From Sulfurovum sp. (GTDB taxonomy: Bacteria > Campylobacterota > Campylobacteria > Campylobacterales > Sulfurovaceae): a stretch of 5,026 nucleotides of DNA. The stretch is from assembly GCA_030622375.1 (NCBI GenBank), contig JAUXGC010000107.1:1-5026 (forward strand), read 5' to 3'. Below the pieces are notes generated by a model. That model had not been told where the DNA came from, did no database searches, and worked only from the letters and a program-made list of their open reading frames with translations. Positions 4,637-5,026 of the stretch are shown in pieces. The translations under genes and the position numbers were made by a program. Each line of letters begins with the position of its first letter. The stretch's first letter is position 1.

Positions 4637-5026
4637 TTTTTTAATTTTTTTAAACATTTTTTATTGATATCATCTCTTTCTTTGTCAAATATCCATCCCC
4701 ATTTATTGAAATAATATATAGCAGATTTTATATGATATATCAGTAGTTTTCTGTTGACATAGGATTCTTTAGCATACTCATGAACTATGCTTACTTTTGG
4801 ATAAAAAATAGTTTTATATTTACTGTGTATTCTTCTATTTAGATCTACATCCTCAAGATACATAAATATATTTTCATCAAAAAGTCCCACATCTTTTAAA
4901 ACCGAGGTTCTTAAAAACATAAAACAGCCACTAAGGCTAGGGATATTGGCTATACTTTTGTACCCTGTAAATCTCAACTCATATTTATTATTTCTTTTTT
5001 CTTGCCAACTTTTCAATGGTATAAAT
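4618..5026 (-). CDS. Family 2 glycosyltransferase, C-terminal part (5' end outside window)
   Basis: The frame is open from the right edge to the TAG at 4620-4618, giving 135 visible residues. The TTG at 5016 that could be taken as a start is an internal Leu codon, since the frame continues upstream as Phe-Ile-Pro. The piece is the second half of a GT-A fold enzyme of the rhamnosyltransferase-like GT2 group: SGCFMFLRTSVLKDVGLFDE, the ED-type motif MYLEDVDLNRR (about 4861-4829) whose acidic residues include the expected catalytic base, then an FYPKVSIVHE strand and a basic, aromatic C-terminal helix. Such enzymes transfer a sugar from a nucleotide donor to the growing lipid-linked glycan at the cytoplasmic face of the inner membrane. 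The donor sugar cannot be told. The C-terminus (NRGSE) comes from a tandem repeat and may not be the ancestral end. It probably belongs to the same polysaccharide locus as the export genes. Confidence 0.85.
   Translation of the reverse strand, partial: FIPLKSWQEKRNNKYELRFTGYKSIANIPSLSGCFMFLRTSVLKDVGLFDENIFMYLEDVDLNRRIHSKYKTIFYPKVSIVHEYAKESYVNRKLLIYHIKSAIYYFNKWGWIFDKERDDINKKCLKKLKKNRGSE

Noticed and set aside
5014..5016. TTG as the start of the glycosyltransferase
   Set aside because: The frame continues open to the window edge, and the encoded part is only the C-terminal half of a GT2 fold, so this is an internal Leu codon.

Overview
The window is an AT-rich bacterial segment carrying part of a surface-polysaccharide (capsule or exopolysaccharide) locus. 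All real genes lie on the minus strand. AT-rich codon use, AT-rich intergenic DNA, extended -10 promoters with poor -35 boxes, and the look of the proteins suggest a Campylobacterota member (Sulfurimonas/Sulfurovum-like). This is an inference from style; no taxonomic marker gene is present.

Layout in transcription order (right to left). (1) 5026-4618: the 3' end of a family 2 glycosyltransferase gene, whose last codons and stop lie in a 13-bp tandem repeat. (2) 4617-4292: 326 bases with no intact gene. They hold GGGGTCA/AGGGTCA-type repeat sequence, a decayed coding fragment that may be the remains of a REP-associated/IS200-type transposase, and the promoter of the next operon. (3) 4291-3641: a two-gene toxin-antitoxin module (Phd/YefM-like antitoxin, then a PIN_3-family RNase toxin) ending in a strong hairpin terminator. 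(4) 3640-3482: that terminator, then a promoter for the export operon. (5) 3481-1: wzc-type BY-kinase/polysaccharide co-polymerase, then a PHP-family tyrosine phosphatase overlapping it by one base, then a Wza-type outer-membrane export lipoprotein cut by the window edge.

How the genes work together: the glycosyltransferase would help build the repeat unit. The Wzc-like kinase would control chain length and export through cycles of autophosphorylation on its C-terminal tyrosine cluster. The PHP phosphatase would reset those tyrosines, and the Wza-like lipoprotein would form the outer-membrane exit channel. The toxin-antitoxin module looks like an insertion between the biosynthesis and export halves. 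It is framed by imperfect inverted copies of a GGGGTCA...TACC motif, and the export operon has its own promoter downstream of the module's terminator.

No wholly new system is evident. The points most worth a second look are the inverted-repeat frame around the toxin-antitoxin pair, the 13-bp duplication spanning the glycosyltransferase stop codon, and the Asp-to-Asn change in the kinase Walker A' motif.
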